64,000 bases of DNA from NCBI RefSeq assembly GCF_012847295.1, contig NZ_JABBDY010000002.1:496001-560000 (forward strand), read 5' to 3'. The notes beneath the pieces were generated by a model. The model was not told the DNA's origin, made no database searches, and worked only from the letters and a program-made list of their open reading frames with translations. This stretch comes from Microbacterium sp. MF43 (GTDB lineage: Bacteria > Actinomycetota > Actinomycetes > Actinomycetales > Microbacteriaceae). Positions 9,858-18,819 of this stretch are shown in pieces. Within the stretch, counting starts at the first letter, position 1, and each line of letters starts with the position of its first letter. A program made the translations under genes and the position numbers.

Positions 9858-10859
9858 TCAGCGGCTGCTGAAGGCGGCGTCGAAGGCGGCGCCGGGCGGG
9901 GTGATGTCGTTGAGCGTGCGGACGAAGGCGAGAGCTTCCGGGGCGCCGGCCAGGCGGTCCATGCCGGCGTCCTCCCACTCCACCGACGTGGGGCCGTCGT
10001 AGCCGATCGCGTTGAGCGCACGGAACAGCGGCTCCCACGGCACCTGACCGTGCCCGGTGGACACGAACGTCCACCCCCGCCGCGGGTTGGCCCACGGCAG
10101 GTGCGAGCCGAGCACGCCGTTGCGGCCGTCCAGGTTCGTCACCGACTCCTTCACATGCACGTGGAAGATGCGGTCGGAAAAGTCCAGCACGAACGCCACC
10201 GGGTCCAGCTGCTGCCACATGAAATGCGACGGGTCGAAGTTCAACCCGAACGACTCCCGGTGCCCGATGGCCTCCAGCGTCCGCTTGGCGGTCCAGTAGT
10301 CGTACGCGATCTCACTGGGATGCACCTCCAGCCCGAACCGCACCCCGACCTCCTCGAACACGTCCAGAATCGGATGCCACCGGTCGGCGAAGTCCCGGTA
10401 CCCGGCGTCGATCCACTCGTCCGACGCCGGCGGGAACATCGCCACCGCCTTCCAGATCGACGACCCGGTGAACCCGTTCACCTGGGACACCCCCAGCTTC
10501 GCGGCGAACCGGGCGGTGTCCTTCATGTCCTGCGCCGCCCGCTGCCGCACCCCCTCCGGATCCCCATCGCCCCACACCCGGTCCGACAGGATGTCCCGGT
10601 GACGCGCATCGATCGGGTCGTCGCACACCGCCTGCCCGGTCAGGTGATTCGAGATCGCCCACACCCTCAGACCGTTGGCCTCCAGGATGTCTATCCGGGA
10701 CTGCACATACGCCTCGTCATCCCACCGCGACACATCCAGATGATCGCCCCAGCAGGCGATCTCCAAGCCGTCATACCCCCACTCGCCCGCCAGCCGCGCC
10801 ACCTCCTCGAACGGCAGATCGGCCCACTGGCCGGTGAACAGAGTGATCGGTCGCGCCAT
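9858..10859 (-). CDS. Sugar phosphate isomerase/epimerase family (TIM-barrel) protein
   Basis: A 333-residue AP-endonuclease-2-type TIM barrel, as in IolE/IolI, xylose-isomerase-like epimerases and dehydratases. Metal-ligand segments are visible in order: [27 protein letters not shown] and [10 protein letters not shown]. The ATG at 10859 follows AAGGA. It is last in a leftward operon of binding protein, dehydrogenase and this gene, so a role in converting an imported sugar or polyol is likely. From about 10080 to 10860 the coding strand uses G-ending codons (CTG, GTG, CGG, GGG) far more than its neighbours, which prefer CTC, GTC, CGC and GGC, suggesting separate ancestry. The substrate is unknown. 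Confidence 0.88.
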   Translation of the reverse strand: MARPITLFTGQWADLPFEEVARLAGEWGYDGLEIACWGDHLDVSRWDDEAYVQSRIDILEANGLRVWAISNHLTGQAVCDDPIDARHRDILSDRVWGDGDPEGVRQRAAQDMKDTARFAAKLGVSQVNGFTGSSIWKAVAMFPPASDEWIDAGYRDFADRWHPILDVFEEVGVRFGLEVHPSEIAYDYWTAKRTLEAIGHRESFGLNFDPSHFMWQQLDPVAFVLDFSDRIFHVHVKESVTNLDGRNGVLGSHLPWANPRRGWTFVSTGHGQVPWEPLFRALNAIGYDGPTSVEWEDAGMDRLAGAPEALAFVRTLNDITPPGAAFDAAFSSR

Positions 10860-10887
10860 CGCGTCGTCCTTCCGATTGATGAGGATG

Positions 10888-12057
10888 TCAGTCGGCGGTC
10901 GAGACCCACGAGCCGCCGCTCGCAGAGCTGCGTTCGACCGCCTCGAGAACGCGCTGCACATGCAGGCCGTCCTCGAACGAAGGCAGCGGCTGCGTGCCCT
11001 CGTCGATCGCCGTGACCAGGTCGTAGACCTGGTGGGAGAACCCGTGCTCGTAGCCGAGCATATGACCGGTCGGCCACCACGGGGCGAGGTACGGGTGGTC
11101 GCTCTCGGTGACGAGGATCCGCTGGAAGCCCAGCTGCGTCGCGGGGAGCGTCGCGTCATAGAACTCGAGCTCGTTGAGGCGCTCCAGGTCGAAGGCGATC
11201 GATCCCTTCGAGCCCGAGACCTCGATGCGCAGCGCGTTCTTGCGGCCCGTGCGGAAGCGCGTCGCCTCGAACGACGCGAGCGCACCCGACTCCAGGCGCC
11301 CGGTGAAGAGCGCGATGTCGTCCACCGTCACCGGGCCGCGCTCGCTCGTGGCCGTGCCCGACAGTCCGGAGCCCTCGCCCAGCAGGGGACGTTCGGCGAC
11401 GATCGTCTCGATGATGCCGGAGACGCCCGTGACCCGCTGGCCGGTGATGTACTCGGTGAGATCGACCGCGTGCGCGCCGATGTCGCCGAGCGCTCCCGAG
11501 CCCGCGCGCTCCTTCTGCATGCGCCAGGTCAGCGGCGCCTCGGCGTCCATGAGCCAGTCCTGCAGATACTCGGCGCGCACCTGACGGATCTCGCCGATAC
11601 GGCCGGCGGCGACGAGGTCGCGCGCGAACGTCGTCGCAGGCACGCGACGGTACGTGAAGCCCACCATGGAACGGATGCCGCGCTCCGCCGCGCGCGCGGC
11701 GGCGGCCGCCATCTGTTCGGCCTCGGCGACGGTGTTGGCGAGAGGCTTCTCGCACAGCACGTGCTTACCGGCGTCGAGCGCGGCGATCGCGATCTCGGCG
11801 TGGGTGTCGCCCGGGGTGACGATGTCGACGAGGTCGATGTCGTCGCGCGCGATGACCTCGCGCCAGTCGGTCGCCACCTCGGCCCAGCCCCACTTGCGGG
11901 CGGATGCCTCGGCGGTCGTCCGGTTGCGTCCGACGAGCACCGACATCTCGGGCTCGAGGGGAAGGTCGAAGAAGCGCGGCGCGACGCGCCAGCCCTGCGA
12001 GTGTGCGGCGCCCATGAAGCCGTGGCCGATCATGGCGACGCGAAGCGTCTCGGTCAA
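10888..12057 (-). CDS. Gfo/Idh/MocA family NAD(P)-dependent oxidoreductase
   Basis: A 389-residue dehydrogenase with an N-terminal Rossmann domain ([32 protein letters not shown]; the family's CEKPLANT lysine-proline motif) and a C-terminal alpha-beta substrate domain with DIGAHAVDL. Typical reactions are oxidation of inositols or sugar hydroxyls. The start chosen is TTG at 12057 ([13 protein letters not shown]), which has GAGAGGA upstream; a longer in-frame version would begin before that ribosome-binding site. It lies between the binding-protein gene and the isomerase gene, supporting a catabolic pathway for the transported substrate. Confidence 0.9.
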   Translation of the reverse strand: MTETLRVAMIGHGFMGAAHSQGWRVAPRFFDLPLEPEMSVLVGRNRTTAEASARKWGWAEVATDWREVIARDDIDLVDIVTPGDTHAEIAIAALDAGKHVLCEKPLANTVAEAEQMAAAAARAAERGIRSMVGFTYRRVPATTFARDLVAAGRIGEIRQVRAEYLQDWLMDAEAPLTWRMQKERAGSGALGDIGAHAVDLTEYITGQRVTGVSGIIETIVAERPLLGEGSGLSGTATSERGPVTVDDIALFTGRLESGALASFEATRFRTGRKNALRIEVSGSKGSIAFDLERLNELEFYDATLPATQLGFQRILVTESDHPYLAPWWPTGHMLGYEHGFSHQVYDLVTAIDEGTQPLPSFEDGLHVQRVLEAVERSSASGGSWVSTAD

Positions 12058-12085
12058 CGCGGTGTCCTCTCTCTCGGGAGGTTGG

Positions 12086-12119
12086 CGCGGGGCGCCCGCC
12101 ATCAGGCGGACGCCCCGCG
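12086..12119 (-). terminator. Intra-operon hairpin after the binding-protein gene
   Basis: CGCGGGGCG (12086-12094) pairs with CGCCCCGCG (12111-12119). Inner CCGCC/GGCGG arms and one mismatch give about 14 bp of stem and an ATCA loop. No T-tract follows on the minus strand. It probably stabilises or attenuates transcripts so that the binding protein is made in excess. Confidence 0.55.
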
Positions 12120-12135
12120 AAGTGTGTCGTCTGGC

Positions 12136-13176
12136 TTACTCGAAGGAGAGGTCGATGAACTCTTCGACGTTGTCCTTCGTGACGACGGGCGCGTCGAGCA
12201 CGATGCGGTTCGGAACGCTAGGCGTCACGATATCGCCGAGCGTCTTCTGCTGAGCGATGAGACGTGCGAGCGCGACGCCGTCGGCGGCCTGCGTCGACGG
12301 GTAGATGACCGTCGCCTTGAGCACGGTGTCGTCGGCCTGGATCGCCTCCATGGCCGAGCGGCTTCCCGCGCCGCCCATCATGAAGAACTCGTCGCGACCG
12401 GCGGCGTCGATCGCCGCGAGCACGCCGATGCCCTGGTCGTCATCGTGGTTCCAGATGGCGTCGATCTGCGGGTTGGCCGCGAGGAGCTGGGACGCAGCCG
12501 CCTCACCGCCGGCGACCGTGAAGTCCGCCGCCACGCGGGCGTTGACCTCCAGGCCGCAGTCCTCGAGCGCGTCGGCGAAGCCCTCCGAGCGGTCCTGCGT
12601 GAGCGGCAGGGAGTCGATGCCCGCGATCTCGGCGACGAAGCCCTCACCGCCGAGCTGCTCGCAGATGTAGGTGCCGGCGGAGACGCCCATGCCGTAGTTG
12701 TCGCCGAGGATCGTCGTGCGCGCCGCAAAGGGGCTCGAGAACTCGCGGTCGACGTTGATCACCGGGATGCCCGCCTCCATGGCGGCGATGGCGGCCTCGG
12801 TGAGCGCTGCGCCGTCGGTGGGGAGAAGCACGATGGCGTCGACCCCGTCGTTGACGAACGTCTCGACGGCGGCGATCTGGGCGATCGGGTCGTTCGTACC
12901 CTCGGCGACGCGCAGTTCGACGTCGTCGAAGCTGTCTGCTGCTGCCTGGGCGCCGGAGTTGATCGCACCCAGCCAACCGTGGTCGGCGGCGGGGCCGGAG
13001 AAGCCGATGACGACCGTGTCGCCGGACTCGGCGTTCTCCTCGGTCGACGTGCCCTGGTCGACGACGTTGTCCTCGTCGGCGCCGGAGCCGGTGCATCCGG
13101 CGAGAAGACCGATTGCCGCGACGACCGCGGTGCCCGTGAGCACGAGCCGTGTGCGCGCCTTCAGGTGTGAGCGCAT
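12136..13176 (-). CDS. Sugar ABC transporter substrate-binding lipoprotein
   Basis: A 346-residue periplasmic-binding protein of the ribose/xylose (PBP1-like) type. The N-terminus MRSHLKARTR followed by a hydrophobic run and LLAGC marks a lipoprotein with Cys27 as the acylation site. Then come VVIGFSGPAADHGWLGAIN, IVLLPTDGAALTEA, IPVINVDREFSS and IWNHDDDQGIGVLAAI, all typical of the family. The ATG at 13176 has a strong AAGGAGG 8 nt upstream; an in-frame extension to 13311 precedes this signal and is rejected. It is divergent from the ATPase gene, with 270 bp of shared control region. The ligand is not identifiable. Confidence 0.93.
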   Translation of the reverse strand: MRSHLKARTRLVLTGTAVVAAIGLLAGCTGSGADEDNVVDQGTSTEENAESGDTVVIGFSGPAADHGWLGAINSGAQAAADSFDDVELRVAEGTNDPIAQIAAVETFVNDGVDAIVLLPTDGAALTEAAIAAMEAGIPVINVDREFSSPFAARTTILGDNYGMGVSAGTYICEQLGGEGFVAEIAGIDSLPLTQDRSEGFADALEDCGLEVNARVAADFTVAGGEAAASQLLAANPQIDAIWNHDDDQGIGVLAAIDAAGRDEFFMMGGAGSRSAMEAIQADDTVLKATVIYPSTQAADGVALARLIAQQKTLGDIVTPSVPNRIVLDAPVVTKDNVEEFIDLSFE

Positions 13177-13446
13177 TGTTTTCCTCCTTGAATGTGATGC
13201 AGCCTCGACAGCGCGTCTCCGAGAGGGAAGCTGCCCGCACTCGAGGGGTCCACGCTGACGGAACTCACCGTAGCAGAAGTGTGCGCACGTTTGACATCTT
13301 TTGTTTTTCATCCGTCAGAAGTCTCGAATTCCTCCCTGACGTGCGAAAGATCCGCGACTGGCAGCGCGCGACCCTCCACTCGGCAGAGGGAGCGACGTCG
13401 GGATTGGGTCTCGGCAAGGGGCCGCTTCCCGTGTTATGTTCACCGA
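13177..13446. promoter_or_regulatory. Divergent control region of the sugar ABC system
   Basis: This unusually A/T-rich stretch (around 13290-13325) separates the two transcription units. TATGTT (13435-13440) stands six bases before the GTG of the ATPase gene, with no Shine-Dalgarno, so that transcript is probably leaderless. A GTGCGCAC palindrome lies near 13282. The ROK regulator encoded at 16139 is the obvious candidate to act here; no confident ROK operator was identified. Confidence 0.45.
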
Positions 13447-14967
13447 GTGATCAAAGTTGACCATGAATCGGCATTACTCGACGTCCGAGGGGTGACGAAG
13501 TCCTTCGCAGGCGTGAGAGCGCTCCGCGGTGTGGACCTTCAGGTCCTCCCCGGCGAGGTGCATTGCGTGCTCGGCCAGAACGGTGCCGGCAAGTCCACGC
13601 TCATCAAGACGCTGGCCGGGGTCCACCGCCCCGACGACGGCGAGATCTCCTGGCTCGGCGAGACGGTCGAGATCCCGACGCCTCAGGCCGCGATCGAACT
13701 CGGCATCGCGACCATGTACCAGGAGCTCGACGTCGTCGACGGCCTCACGATCGCCGAGAACATCTTCCTCGGCCACGAGCTGGCCAGGGGCGGCTTCACC
13801 AAGCGGTCGGAAGCGGCCAAGCAGACGCGCGAGCTGCTGCGACGCCTCGGCCACCCCGGGCTGTCACCCCACACCGAAGTCGGCAGCCTGAGCGCCGCCA
13901 ACAAGCAGATCGTGAGCATGGCACGCGCCCTCTCGCACGACATCAAGCTCATCATCATGGACGAGCCCTCCGCGGTCCTCGACACAGAGGAGGTCAAGAA
14001 CCTCTTCCACGTCGTCAAGGAGCTCACCTCCGAAGGCATCGCGGTCGTCTACATCACCCATCGCCTCGAGGAGATCCGGCAGATCGGCGATCGCATCACC
14101 GTGCTCAAGGACGGCCGCACCACCGCGGTCGGCCTGCCGGTGGCCGACACACCGACAGCCGAGCTCATCCGCCTGATGACGGGCCGCGATGTCGCGAACG
14201 TCTTCCCGCCGGCGGTGCCGATCCCCGCAGACGCCCCCACCGTGCTCGAAGTGAAGGGGCTCGGTCTGGCCGGGCTCTTCCAGGACGTCTCGTTCACCGT
14301 TCGCGCCGGCGAGATCGTCGGTCTCGCCGGCCTCGTCGGGTCCGGGCGTTCCGAGATCCTCGAGACGGTCTACGGCGCACGCCGAGCCACCGCGGGAACG
14401 GTCAGCGTGTCCGGCAAGCCGCTTCGGCGAGGGTCCGTCGTGCACGCGGTGCGGGCGGGTGTCGGCCTCTCGCCAGAGGAGCGCAAGAGCCAGGGTCTCG
14501 TGCTCGACGAGCCGATCTACGTGAACGTCACAATGTCGTCCATGTCGCGGTTCGCCAAGGCGGGCTTCCTCGACGAGCGGGCGGAACGCAAGATCACCGG
14601 CGAGCAGATCGAGGCTCTCGAGCTGCGGCCCGCCGACCCGGACCGTCCCGCCATGACGCTCTCGGGCGGCAATCAGCAGAAGATCCTGCTCGCCCGCTGG
14701 CTCGTGCACGGCACGCGCGTACTGCTGCTCGACGAGCCCACCCGCGGCGTCGATGTCGGCGCCCGCGCCGAGATCTACGCCCTCATCCGCCGGCTCGCCG
14801 CGGCCGGCAACGCGGTCGTGATCGTCTCCAGCGAGATCGAAGAGGTGCTCGGCCTCGCCGACACCGTGCTCGTCGTCGCCGACGGGCGTGTCCTCGAAAC
14901 CCTTCCCGCCTCCCAGATCGACGAGCACGGAGTGCTCGATCTCGTCATGAAAGGAACCGCCGCGTGA
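13447..14967 (+). CDS. Sugar ABC transporter ATP-binding protein (two ABC domains)
   Basis: A 506-residue RbsA/MglA/XylG-type protein that powers sugar import. Domain 1 has Walker A GQNGAGKST (43-51), signature LSAANKQIVSMARAL and Walker B IIMDEPSAVLD. Domain 2 has the degenerate Walker A GLVGSGRSEI typical of this family, then LSGGNQQKILLARWL and VLLLDEPTRGVDVGA. The GTG at 13447 is chosen because homology begins there and a -10-like hexamer precedes it. The last four bases overlap the permease start. With the binding protein across the divergent promoter it makes a complete importer. Confidence 0.94.
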   Translation: MIKVDHESALLDVRGVTKSFAGVRALRGVDLQVLPGEVHCVLGQNGAGKSTLIKTLAGVHRPDDGEISWLGETVEIPTPQAAIELGIATMYQELDVVDGLTIAENIFLGHELARGGFTKRSEAAKQTRELLRRLGHPGLSPHTEVGSLSAANKQIVSMARALSHDIKLIIMDEPSAVLDTEEVKNLFHVVKELTSEGIAVVYITHRLEEIRQIGDRITVLKDGRTTAVGLPVADTPTAELIRLMTGRDVANVFPPAVPIPADAPTVLEVKGLGLAGLFQDVSFTVRAGEIVGLAGLVGSGRSEILETVYGARRATAGTVSVSGKPLRRGSVVHAVRAGVGLSPEERKSQGLVLDEPIYVNVTMSSMSRFAKAGFLDERAERKITGEQIEALELRPADPDRPAMTLSGGNQQKILLARWLVHGTRVLLLDEPTRGVDVGARAEIYALIRRLAAAGNAVVIVSSEIEEVLGLADTVLVVADGRVLETLPASQIDEHGVLDLVMKGTAA

Positions 14968-16031
14968 GCGAGTCCAACACCCTCGGCACCGACGCCGTCC
15001 CCACCTCCAGCGAGGCGCCGCCGCCCGCCGGGACTCCCGACGGGCCCGAGCGCAAGACGGCGTTCCAGCGCATCATGTCGGGTTCGGTCGGTCGCAATCT
15101 CGGCCTCGTCGCCGCGCTGCTCGTGCTGATCATCGTGGGCGCGGTCACCGCCCCCGACACCTTCCTGACCGTGAGCAACACCCTGACCATCCTGCGGGCG
15201 GCGTCGATCATCGGCGTCGTCAGCATCGGAATGACGCTCGTCATCATCTCGGGCGGCATCGACCTGTCGGTCGGATCGGTGATCGGCCTCGCCTCGGTCG
15301 TCGCGACGCTCGCCGCCGTGCAGGACCTGGCCGATCAGATCCACTGGGTCTTCATGGTCCTGCTCGCGCTCCTCGTGGGCCTGGGAGCGGGCCTCATCAA
15401 CGGCATCATCATCGCCTACGGCAAAGTCGTCGCCTTCATGGCGACCCTCGCGATGCTCGTCGCCGCGCGAGGCCTCGCCGAGATCCTCGCCGAACGCCGC
15501 ACGCTGCAGGTCGGCGACCGCGACCTCATCAACTTCCTCAACGCCGATCTCGTCGGCGTCGACGTGCTGATCTGGATCTTCGTGCTCGTGGCCGCGGTCG
15601 GCTGGGTGATCCTCAACCGCACCACGTTCGGTCGTCGCACGGTCGCCATCGGCGGCAACCGCGAGGCCGCCCGCCTCGCCGGTATCAACGTCAAGCGTCA
15701 CACCATGTGGCTGTACGCGATCACCGGCCTGTGCGCCGGCATCGCCGCCGTCATGTATCTCGGGCGCACGACCGCGGGAACCTCCACGCACGGCACGCTC
15801 CTCGAGCTCGACGCGATCGCGGCCGTCGTCGTGGGCGGCACGCTGCTCGCCGGCGGACGCGGCACGATCACCGGCACCGTGTTCGGCGTGCTGATCTTCG
15901 CGACGCTCACGAACGTGTTCGTGCAGAACAACCTCAACTCCTCGGCGCAGGCCGTCGTGAAGGGCGTCATCATCGTGGTCGCCGTGCTGCTGCAGCAGCG
16001 TTTCGCGAAGCCCACCGGCCGAGCGACGTGA
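14964..16031 (+). CDS. Sugar ABC transporter permease (RbsC-like)
   Basis: A 355-residue inner-membrane permease of the ribose/xylose class. After a ~40-residue hydrophilic, Pro-rich N-terminus come about nine or ten hydrophobic helices. The family EAA-like loop region NREAARLAGINVKRH and the motifs ISGGIDLSVGSVIGL, AFMATLAMLVAARGLA and AAVVVGGTLLAGGRGTITGT are seen. Translation starts at a GTG whose last two bases plus A form the ATPase stop (GTGA overlap). It presumably forms a homodimer with the double ATPase. A hairpin ends the unit. Confidence 0.93.
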   Translation: MSESNTLGTDAVPTSSEAPPPAGTPDGPERKTAFQRIMSGSVGRNLGLVAALLVLIIVGAVTAPDTFLTVSNTLTILRAASIIGVVSIGMTLVIISGGIDLSVGSVIGLASVVATLAAVQDLADQIHWVFMVLLALLVGLGAGLINGIIIAYGKVVAFMATLAMLVAARGLAEILAERRTLQVGDRDLINFLNADLVGVDVLIWIFVLVAAVGWVILNRTTFGRRTVAIGGNREAARLAGINVKRHTMWLYAITGLCAGIAAVMYLGRTTAGTSTHGTLLELDAIAAVVVGGTLLAGGRGTITGTVFGVLIFATLTNVFVQNNLNSSAQAVVKGVIIVVAVLLQQRFAKPTGRAT

Positions 16032-16037
16032 CCGGAC

Positions 16038-16078
16038 GGCCCGGCGCGCGACTAATGCACGGTGTTGCGCGCCGGGCC
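16038..16078 (+). terminator. Hairpin after the permease gene
   Basis: A 12-bp perfect stem, GGCCCGGCGCGC (16038-16049) with its complement (16067-16078), loop 17 nt, followed by GAGGCATCC. No U-tract is seen. Confidence 0.65.
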
Positions 16079-16138
16079 GAGGCATCCCGTCCGAAGTCGT
16101 CGACCTTCGGCGCTCCCGCTGCGCCGATAAACTGAAAT

Positions 16139-17326
16139 GTGGCGAGAATGACGAGCGATACGCAGACCAATGTGTCGGGAGTGAGCCAGCTCTTCCAGCT
16201 TCTGCGCGACGGTGTGCCGCGCACCCGCGCCGAGCTGGCGAAATCGACGGGCCTGGCTCGATCGACGATCGCCGCGCGGGTCGACGAGCTCATGCGCATG
16301 GGTCTCATCACTCCTATCGCCGAGATGGTGTCGACCGGCGGGCGCCCGCCGTCGCAGTTCGCCCTCAACCCGAGCGCGCGACTGGTGCTGGGGGCAGACA
16401 TCGGTGCGTCGCACGCCACTCTGGCCGTCACCGATCTCGCCGGCGGCATCGTGGCCCAGCACAGCGAGCCTCTGGACGTGACGCTCGGACCGGAGCCCGT
16501 GCTGACGTGGCTCGTCGAGCACGCGCACTCGCTCCTCGATCAGATCGGCCGGTCCACGAGCGACCTCGCGGCGATCGGCATGGGCATCCCCGGACCCGTC
16601 GAGCACTCCACGGGGCAGCCGGTCAACCCGCCGATCATGCCGGGATGGGACCGCTTCGACGTGCCCGGGTGGGTGCAGCAGCACCTCGACGTGCCCGTCC
16701 TGGTCGACAACGACGTGAACATCATGGCTCTGGGCGAGCGCGCCGTCGCCTATCCGGGTGTGGACCACCTGATGTTCGTGAAGGTCGCCACCGGCATCGG
16801 CGCCGGCGTCATCTCCGGCGGCGCGCTGCAGCGCGGCGCCCAGGGCATCGCCGGCGACATCGGACATGTCCGGGTGGCGCGAGGCGCCGGCGTGCCCTGT
16901 CACTGCGGCAACCAGGGATGCCTCGAAGCGCTCGCCTCCGGTCCCGCCATCGCGCGTGCGCTGCGAACCCAGGGGGTCCCCGCCGAGAACGGCAACGACG
17001 TGGTCGACCTCGTCAAGCGCGGCAACATCGACGCCATCCAGGCCGTACGGCAGGCGGGCCGCGACATCGGCGAGGTGCTCACGACCTGCGTGAGCCTCAT
17101 CAACCCGTCGGTCATCGCGATCGGCGGCTCGATGGCGCGCGTCGGCGAGCACCTCATCGCGGGCGTGCGCGAGGTGGTCTACACCCGCTCCATCCCGCTG
17201 GCGACCGAGCACCTGTCGATCGCGCAGTCCGCCGCTGCCTCGAACGCCGCTGTGCTCGGGGCCAGCATGCTCGCGATCGAGCACGCGCTCTCACCCGAGA
17301 CGCTCACGTCGCTCGTTTCGGCGTAG
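16139..17326 (+). CDS. ROK family transcriptional regulator
   Basis: A 395-residue repressor-type ROK protein. Residues ~12-60 form a MarR/Crp-like winged helix (LRDGVPRTRAELAKSTGLARSTIAARVDELMRMGLI). The ROK sugar-kinase-like domain follows, with GADIGASHATLAV, VLVDNDVNIMALGE, the ROK zinc motif CHCGNQGCLE (first Cys at 254) and VIAIGGSMARVGE. Adjacent to the ABC operon it probably senses the pathway sugar or its phosphate. Two starts are possible: GTG 16139 with TAAACT five bases upstream (leaderless style) or ATG 16148. Kinase activity is unlikely, since the DNA-binding domain is intact, but cannot be ruled out. Confidence 0.92.
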   Translation: MARMTSDTQTNVSGVSQLFQLLRDGVPRTRAELAKSTGLARSTIAARVDELMRMGLITPIAEMVSTGGRPPSQFALNPSARLVLGADIGASHATLAVTDLAGGIVAQHSEPLDVTLGPEPVLTWLVEHAHSLLDQIGRSTSDLAAIGMGIPGPVEHSTGQPVNPPIMPGWDRFDVPGWVQQHLDVPVLVDNDVNIMALGERAVAYPGVDHLMFVKVATGIGAGVISGGALQRGAQGIAGDIGHVRVARGAGVPCHCGNQGCLEALASGPAIARALRTQGVPAENGNDVVDLVKRGNIDAIQAVRQAGRDIGEVLTTCVSLINPSVIAIGGSMARVGEHLIAGVREVVYTRSIPLATEHLSIAQSAAASNAAVLGASMLAIEHALSPETLTSLVSA

Positions 17327-17428
17327 TCCCGGCAGCCGTCTTCGCGTTCGCCTCACCGGCATCGCCGCGCGAGGCTGCGTCGGGCAGATCCGCGACGCGG
17401 CGTGCGGGTCCCGGGGCACGGACGCAGA

Positions 17429-18313
17429 TCACAGAGGCTTGCCCCCCGTGACCGGCAGCACGGCGCCGGAAACGTACGAGGCGGCTTCGGACGCGAGATA
17501 GACGTAGGCGCCCGCGAGCTCGGCCGGCTGCCCGGGACGCCCCAGGGGCGTATCCGTGCCGAACTGCGCGATGCGCTCGGCATCCCATCCCGTCGCCGGG
17601 ATGAGCGGCGTCCAGATCGGCCCGGGCGCGACGGCGTTCACCCGGATGCCCTTCTCTCCGAGCTGTTCGGCCAGCGCCTTCACGAACGCGACCTGCGCCG
17701 CCTTGGTCATCGCGTAGTCGATGAGGCCGGGCGAGGGGTTGAAGGCCTGCACGGATGAGGTGACGATGATCGAGCTGCCGGGAGCGAGCTCGGCGACCGC
17801 GCGGCGGGCCGTCCAGATCATGCCGTACAGGTTGGTGCGGAACACGCGGTCGAACTCTTCGGTCTCGAGCGACTCCAGCGACTCCCGGTCCTTCTGGTAA
17901 GCGGCGTTGAGCACGACGATGTCGAGTCCTCCGAGCGCGTCGACCGCACTCTCCACGACCGAGGTGGCGAACTCCTCGTCGCGCACGTCCCCGGCGAAGG
18001 AGATGCCGGTGCGTCCCGCGTCCGCCACGAGGGCCACCGTGTCATCGGCATCCTTCTGCTCCTCCGGGAGATGCACGATCGCCACATCCGCGCCTTCCCG
18101 GGCGAACGCGATCGCGACCGCCCGCCCGATGCCCGAGTCGCCGCCGGTGATCAGGGCGCGACGCCCGGTGAGACGGCCGGCCCCGACGTAGGAGTCCTCC
18201 CCGTGGTCGGGCGCGGGGCGGGTCTTGCCGGTGAGCCCGGGCTGCTCCTGTTCCTGCGGCGGGAAGCCGCCTTCGGGGTATTTGTCGCGCGGGTCGGTCT
18301 GGGTATCGGTCAT
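17429..18313 (-). CDS. Short-chain dehydrogenase/reductase, YghA/general-stress type
   Basis: A 294-residue SDR with the ~45-residue hydrophilic extension typical of the YghA/YhdF/GSP39 subgroup (PPQEQEQPGLTGKTRPAPDHGEDSY) before the fold. The cofactor motif GGDSGIG is at 57-63, NAA at 136-138, catalytic Ser near 187, and Tyr200 with Lys204 in YAMTK. The ATG at 18313 has AAGGAGAG upstream. Bacterial relatives are general-stress aldehyde or ketone reductases; the substrate is unknown. It is divergent from a small hypothetical gene across 178 bp. Confidence 0.92.
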   Translation of the reverse strand: MTDTQTDPRDKYPEGGFPPQEQEQPGLTGKTRPAPDHGEDSYVGAGRLTGRRALITGGDSGIGRAVAIAFAREGADVAIVHLPEEQKDADDTVALVADAGRTGISFAGDVRDEEFATSVVESAVDALGGLDIVVLNAAYQKDRESLESLETEEFDRVFRTNLYGMIWTARRAVAELAPGSSIIVTSSVQAFNPSPGLIDYAMTKAAQVAFVKALAEQLGEKGIRVNAVAPGPIWTPLIPATGWDAERIAQFGTDTPLGRPGQPAELAGAYVYLASEAASYVSGAVLPVTGGKPL

Positions 18314-18491
18314 GCGGCTCTCCTTCTCGATCTGCTCCGACGGTAGAAAAGCGGACGCGGTGCTCCTAGGGGGTTGACGTGCGTGGGAATCGCGTCGACG
18401 CAACGGCCTAAGCCGAGCGGGAGCGGATGTCAAGGGCCTCGGTCGCACGCTCGCCGGGACGCATGCTGAGTCTGTCGCCGAGGAGGAGTGG

Positions 18492-18800
18492 ATGGAACAC
18501 AGTGATTCGACGGCGCTGGAACTGCGCCGCGTGGCCGCCCACGAATGGATCGTGTACGACACGTCCTACCCGCTGGACGACTCCCGGAGCATCGTCGCCT
18601 GCGTGACCGAGACGGAGGATGACGTCGTCGAGGTCGTCTGGCTCCAGCGGACCCCCCTTCCCACGCTGTACCTGTGCGCGACCGACGTCCTCGAGGACGT
18701 CATGCGCCACCGTGCGGTGGGACGGCGACCGACGCGTCCCGAGGAGATCCCCCACCTGCCGCCGCTGACGCAGCGCGCGCATCGCCGGCAGGCCGTGTGA
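18492..18800 (+). CDS. Small hypothetical protein
   Basis: A 102-residue soluble protein not recognised as a named family. It is acidic in the first two thirds (VTETEDDVVEVVWLQRTPLP), with an Arg/His-rich tail (RHRAVGRRPTRPEEIPHLPPLTQRAHRRQ). The start ATG has a clear GAGGAGGAG ribosome-binding site seven bases upstream, which argues that it is genuinely translated. It precedes the DUF72 gene by 19 bp and is probably co-transcribed with it. Confidence 0.65.
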   Translation: MEHSDSTALELRRVAAHEWIVYDTSYPLDDSRSIVACVTETEDDVVEVVWLQRTPLPTLYLCATDVLEDVMRHRAVGRRPTRPEEIPHLPPLTQRAHRRQAV

Positions 18801-18819
18801 CCGGGTCGCGATCGGCCTG

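Noticed and set aside
10834-13170. A 778-codon plus-strand frame opposite the dehydrogenase and binding-protein genes
   Set aside because: Arg/Asp/Val-rich translation without motifs; the opposite strand encodes clear families with ribosome-binding sites.
13279-13446. N-terminal extension of the sugar ABC ATPase
   Set aside because: It runs across the divergent promoter region; ABC homology begins right after GTG 13447.
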